A stretch of DNA of 64,000 nucleotides from Arthrobacter globiformis. Its GTDB lineage: Bacteria; Actinomycetota; Actinomycetes; Actinomycetales; Micrococcaceae. The notes under the pieces are model-generated. The model was given only the letters and a program-made list of their open reading frames with translations. It searched no databases and was not told where the DNA came from. Of this stretch, positions 62,375 through 64,000 are shown piece by piece. A program made the position numbers and the translations under genes. The stretch covers positions 62,001-126,000 of the forward strand of contig NZ_JAUSYZ010000001.1 of assembly GCF_030817195.1 (NCBI RefSeq), given 5' to 3'. How positions within the stretch are numbered: position 1 is the stretch's first letter; every line of letters starts with the position of its first letter.

Positions 62375-62416
62375 TGCTGCCCTGTTGCGTTCGTCTCCTA
62401 GTTCGAGTTTGCGGGC

Positions 62417-63394
62417 CTACTTCGTGGCGTTGGTGCGTGCATCCACCGTGACCACTTCAAAGGTCTTGGCGTTCGGCACCCCGAACTTGGCATTGACCGC
62501 GGCGAGGGTGTCATCGAACAGTGCGGCCGTCGTCGGGATATTGAAGTCCGGGCTGGTGATGACCTCGCGCAACCTTGCCGTCGATTCGTGGAAGTTCACC
62601 CGCAGCCGGCTGATCTGGTTGGAGAAGTTCTGCACGGCCCAGACGGTATCGCCCTTGACCAGGACGCCGTCGACGTTGGGGACCTTCACCCCGGTGATCG
62701 CGGTGCTGGCGCCGGTCCGCGGGCTGACCGTGTACAGCGCCTGGTTGCCCGTGTGGGCCACCACCAGCCGGCGGGCGTCACGTGAATAGGCGATGCCGTT
62801 GAGGTTGAACTGCTTGCTGGTGTCCGCCGCCGGGCCCTTCAGGGTCAGCGTGCGGACGCTGCCCAGGTCGCCGTCGTCGTCCACCGGGATGAAGTACAGC
62901 TCACCCTGCCGCGAGTTGGTGAACCAGGCGCCATGGTCCGTGAGGGCCACGTCGTTGATGAAGGCTTCCTTCGTGGTCAGCTGGAAGGTCTTGACCGTCT
63001 TGCCCGTGTCGGTGTCGTACACGTAGGCCCGGCCCGTGGGGCCGCCTGCGACGAACAGCAGGTCGTTGTGCCGGTCCGCCTTCATGCCCACAGCCATCCT
63101 GCCGTCGGGCGCATCGATGAACTTGGTCGCCTTGTCCTTGCGGATGTCGCCGCGGTAGATGTCCCCGGTGACCAGGTCACCCGCGAAGAATTTCGTGCTG
63201 CCGGCGGCCGCGATGCCTTCGGCACCCTTGGCCCCGTCCAGCAGGATGACCGGGGCAGCTTCCCCCGAACGGGACTGCACGGACCGGGTCTCTCCGGCCG
63301 AGGCTGCGGGTGCGGGGACCAGGAGCGCGGCGAGGGCGAGGAACCCTACCGCGGCACGGCGGCGCGTATGACCTGAACTGGTGCTGATGGGCAT
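62417..63394 (-). CDS. Secreted SMP-30/NHL-like beta-propeller protein
   Basis: About 325 residues from ATG 63394 (GGAGAG upstream). A signal peptide (THRRRAAVGFLALAALLVP then ASA-G) is clear. The mature part shows repeated four-stranded blade patterns: KFFAGDLVTGDIYRGD, MAVGMKADRHNDLLFVAGG, YVYDTDTGKTVKTFQL and FNLNGIAYSRDARRLVVAH. This fits the SMP-30/gluconolactonase/NHL propeller group. It is extracellular; catalytic metal ligands are not evident, so it could be a binding protein. An ATG at 63550 is in frame but its extension lacks coding character. Confidence 0.8.
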   Translation of the reverse strand: MPISTSSGHTRRRAAVGFLALAALLVPAPAASAGETRSVQSRSGEAAPVILLDGAKGAEGIAAAGSTKFFAGDLVTGDIYRGDIRKDKATKFIDAPDGRMAVGMKADRHNDLLFVAGGPTGRAYVYDTDTGKTVKTFQLTTKEAFINDVALTDHGAWFTNSRQGELYFIPVDDDGDLGSVRTLTLKGPAADTSKQFNLNGIAYSRDARRLVVAHTGNQALYTVSPRTGASTAITGVKVPNVDGVLVKGDTVWAVQNFSNQISRLRVNFHESTARLREVITSPDFNIPTTAALFDDTLAAVNAKFGVPNAKTFEVVTVDARTNATK

Positions 63395-63654
63395 GACGGT
63401 GCTCTCCACGAGTCGACTCTTCCGTGCGAGCAGGCCGTTGTACGGGAGTCCGCACGCTGGTCCCTTCAGTGTAGGGACCGGGCCGGAGGCTGGCCATAGC
63501 CGCGCAGCCACCGCGAGTTTATGTAGAGATATTGGGAGCAAAAGCCCCATCAGACGGCATTATCTGTACAAACCTCCATGCATCCGGGGAATGTTTCGCG
63601 GGATCGGAACGCGGGGGCAATCACCCTGTAACAGCGGCCGGGCAGTCTGGCACC

Positions 63655-64000
63655 ATGAAGCCCCACGCGCCGAAGCCCCACACGCCGACCCCGTCCGCGG
63701 CCGAACTGAGCTGCGAGGTCTGCGGGCAGATGCCCGAGCCGACCAAGACCCGCCTCACGGTGGCCAATGTCGCCGTCATGCTCCCGATCGAACTGCTGGT
63801 GCACGCGCTGGTGGTGCAGACGCATTTGCCCTATCTGGCCAAGGTGCTGGTCCTGACCCTGACGGCCACCGTCCTGGTGATCTGGGTGGCCGAGCCCTCC
63901 GCGGCGCGGGTTTTGCGGCGGTGGCTCCACGCACCCGCCCTGCGGCACCGCCGGCGCCTTGGCACGGCACCCGCGCTGTGGCGTGCCCGGACCGTGCTCC
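63655..64000 (+). CDS. Two-TM protein of unknown function (partial at 3' end)
   Basis: At least 115 residues, open to the window end. The N terminus is Pro/His-rich and includes a CEVCGQ pair of cysteines (residues 20-23). Two TM segments follow (about 38-55 and 60-80), then a basic stretch (RRWLHAPALRHRRRL). The layout resembles C-terminal TM modules of actinobacterial membrane-attached domains, but nothing can be assigned. The divergent gap of 260 bases before it (63395-63654) shows no feature I can support. Confidence 0.6.
   Translation, partial: MKPHAPKPHTPTPSAAELSCEVCGQMPEPTKTRLTVANVAVMLPIELLVHALVVQTHLPYLAKVLVLTLTATVLVIWVAEPSAARVLRRWLHAPALRHRRRLGTAPALWRARTVL

Noticed and set aside
1..64000. 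tRNA or rRNA genes
   Set aside because: I scanned for T-loop-like GGTTCRA blocks with matching acceptor stems and for conserved rRNA segments and saw none that held up. A covariance-model search would be needed to be certain.

Overview
The window is chromosomal DNA of a high-GC Gram-positive actinobacterium. GC-rich third codon positions, frequent GTG starts, many small TetR/MarR/Lrp-controlled transport units and the family mix (LtrA, DUF456, actinobacterial malic enzyme, PucR-Ald, pobA-IclR-AAHS transporter) point to Arthrobacter/Pseudarthrobacter or a close relative in the Micrococcaceae. This assignment is an inference from gene content; there is no rRNA in the window. I found no tRNA or rRNA gene, no insertion sequence, no prophage and no CRISPR array.

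Layout. 0-4.2 kb: a GNAT-AAA+ ATPase fusion, a membrane protein that looks like a Pyr4-type transmembrane terpene cyclase coupled to LtrA, and GluQRS. 4.5-11.2 kb: an Lrp regulator, a large secreted metzincin-type protease with FG-GAP/VCBS repeats, an Lrp-LysE exporter pair, and small conserved proteins. 11.3-15 kb: malic enzyme, a TetR regulator and an MFS permease. 15-22.6 kb: an A/T-richer lipoprotein nuclease, RraA and four MFS transporters or regulators; one sugar porter is frameshifted. 22.2-24 kb: a divergent HxlR-qorB pair, then a 500-bp gap with two families of 32-bp tandem repeats. 24-30 kb: a mannitol PTS locus (TetR-mtlA-mtlD, divergent ptsI) in which mtlA carries a single-base frameshift in a G run. 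30-42.4 kb: hydrolase, orphan HTH protein, truncated GntR, PucR divergent from alanine dehydrogenase, an oxidoreductase, a TetR/FMN reductase pair, a GerMN lipoprotein, a PEP-mutase-family protein, an aminotransferase, a universal stress protein and a PAP2 phosphatase. 42.4-47.6 kb: a 2-oxoacid dehydrogenase operon (E1alpha-E1beta-E2) and a HisC-like aminotransferase. 47.6-53.5 kb: a four-TM holin-like protein, a WXG-like/hydrolase pair, purB, a histidine phosphatase, a GNAT and a thioesterase. 53.5-58.2 kb: a 4-hydroxybenzoate module (pobA, IclR regulator, AAHS permease) with a shared operator-like motif. 58.3-64 kb: a molybdopterin oxidoreductase coupled to a small helical protein, an FUSC protein, a secreted beta-propeller protein, and a two-TM protein that runs off the end.

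Functional picture: a soil heterotroph's accessory metabolism (mannitol, sugars, aromatic acids, alanine, branched-chain or pyruvate-type oxoacids), mostly arranged as regulator plus target pairs with visible palindromic operators. The least conventional items are the terpene-cyclase-like/LtrA operon, the GNAT-AAA+ fusion, the Mo enzyme that lacks the usual fourth cluster cysteine, the WXG-like/hydrolase pair and the 32-bp repeat arrays. Two of the transport genes are broken by single-base shifts, which could be real or assembly errors.
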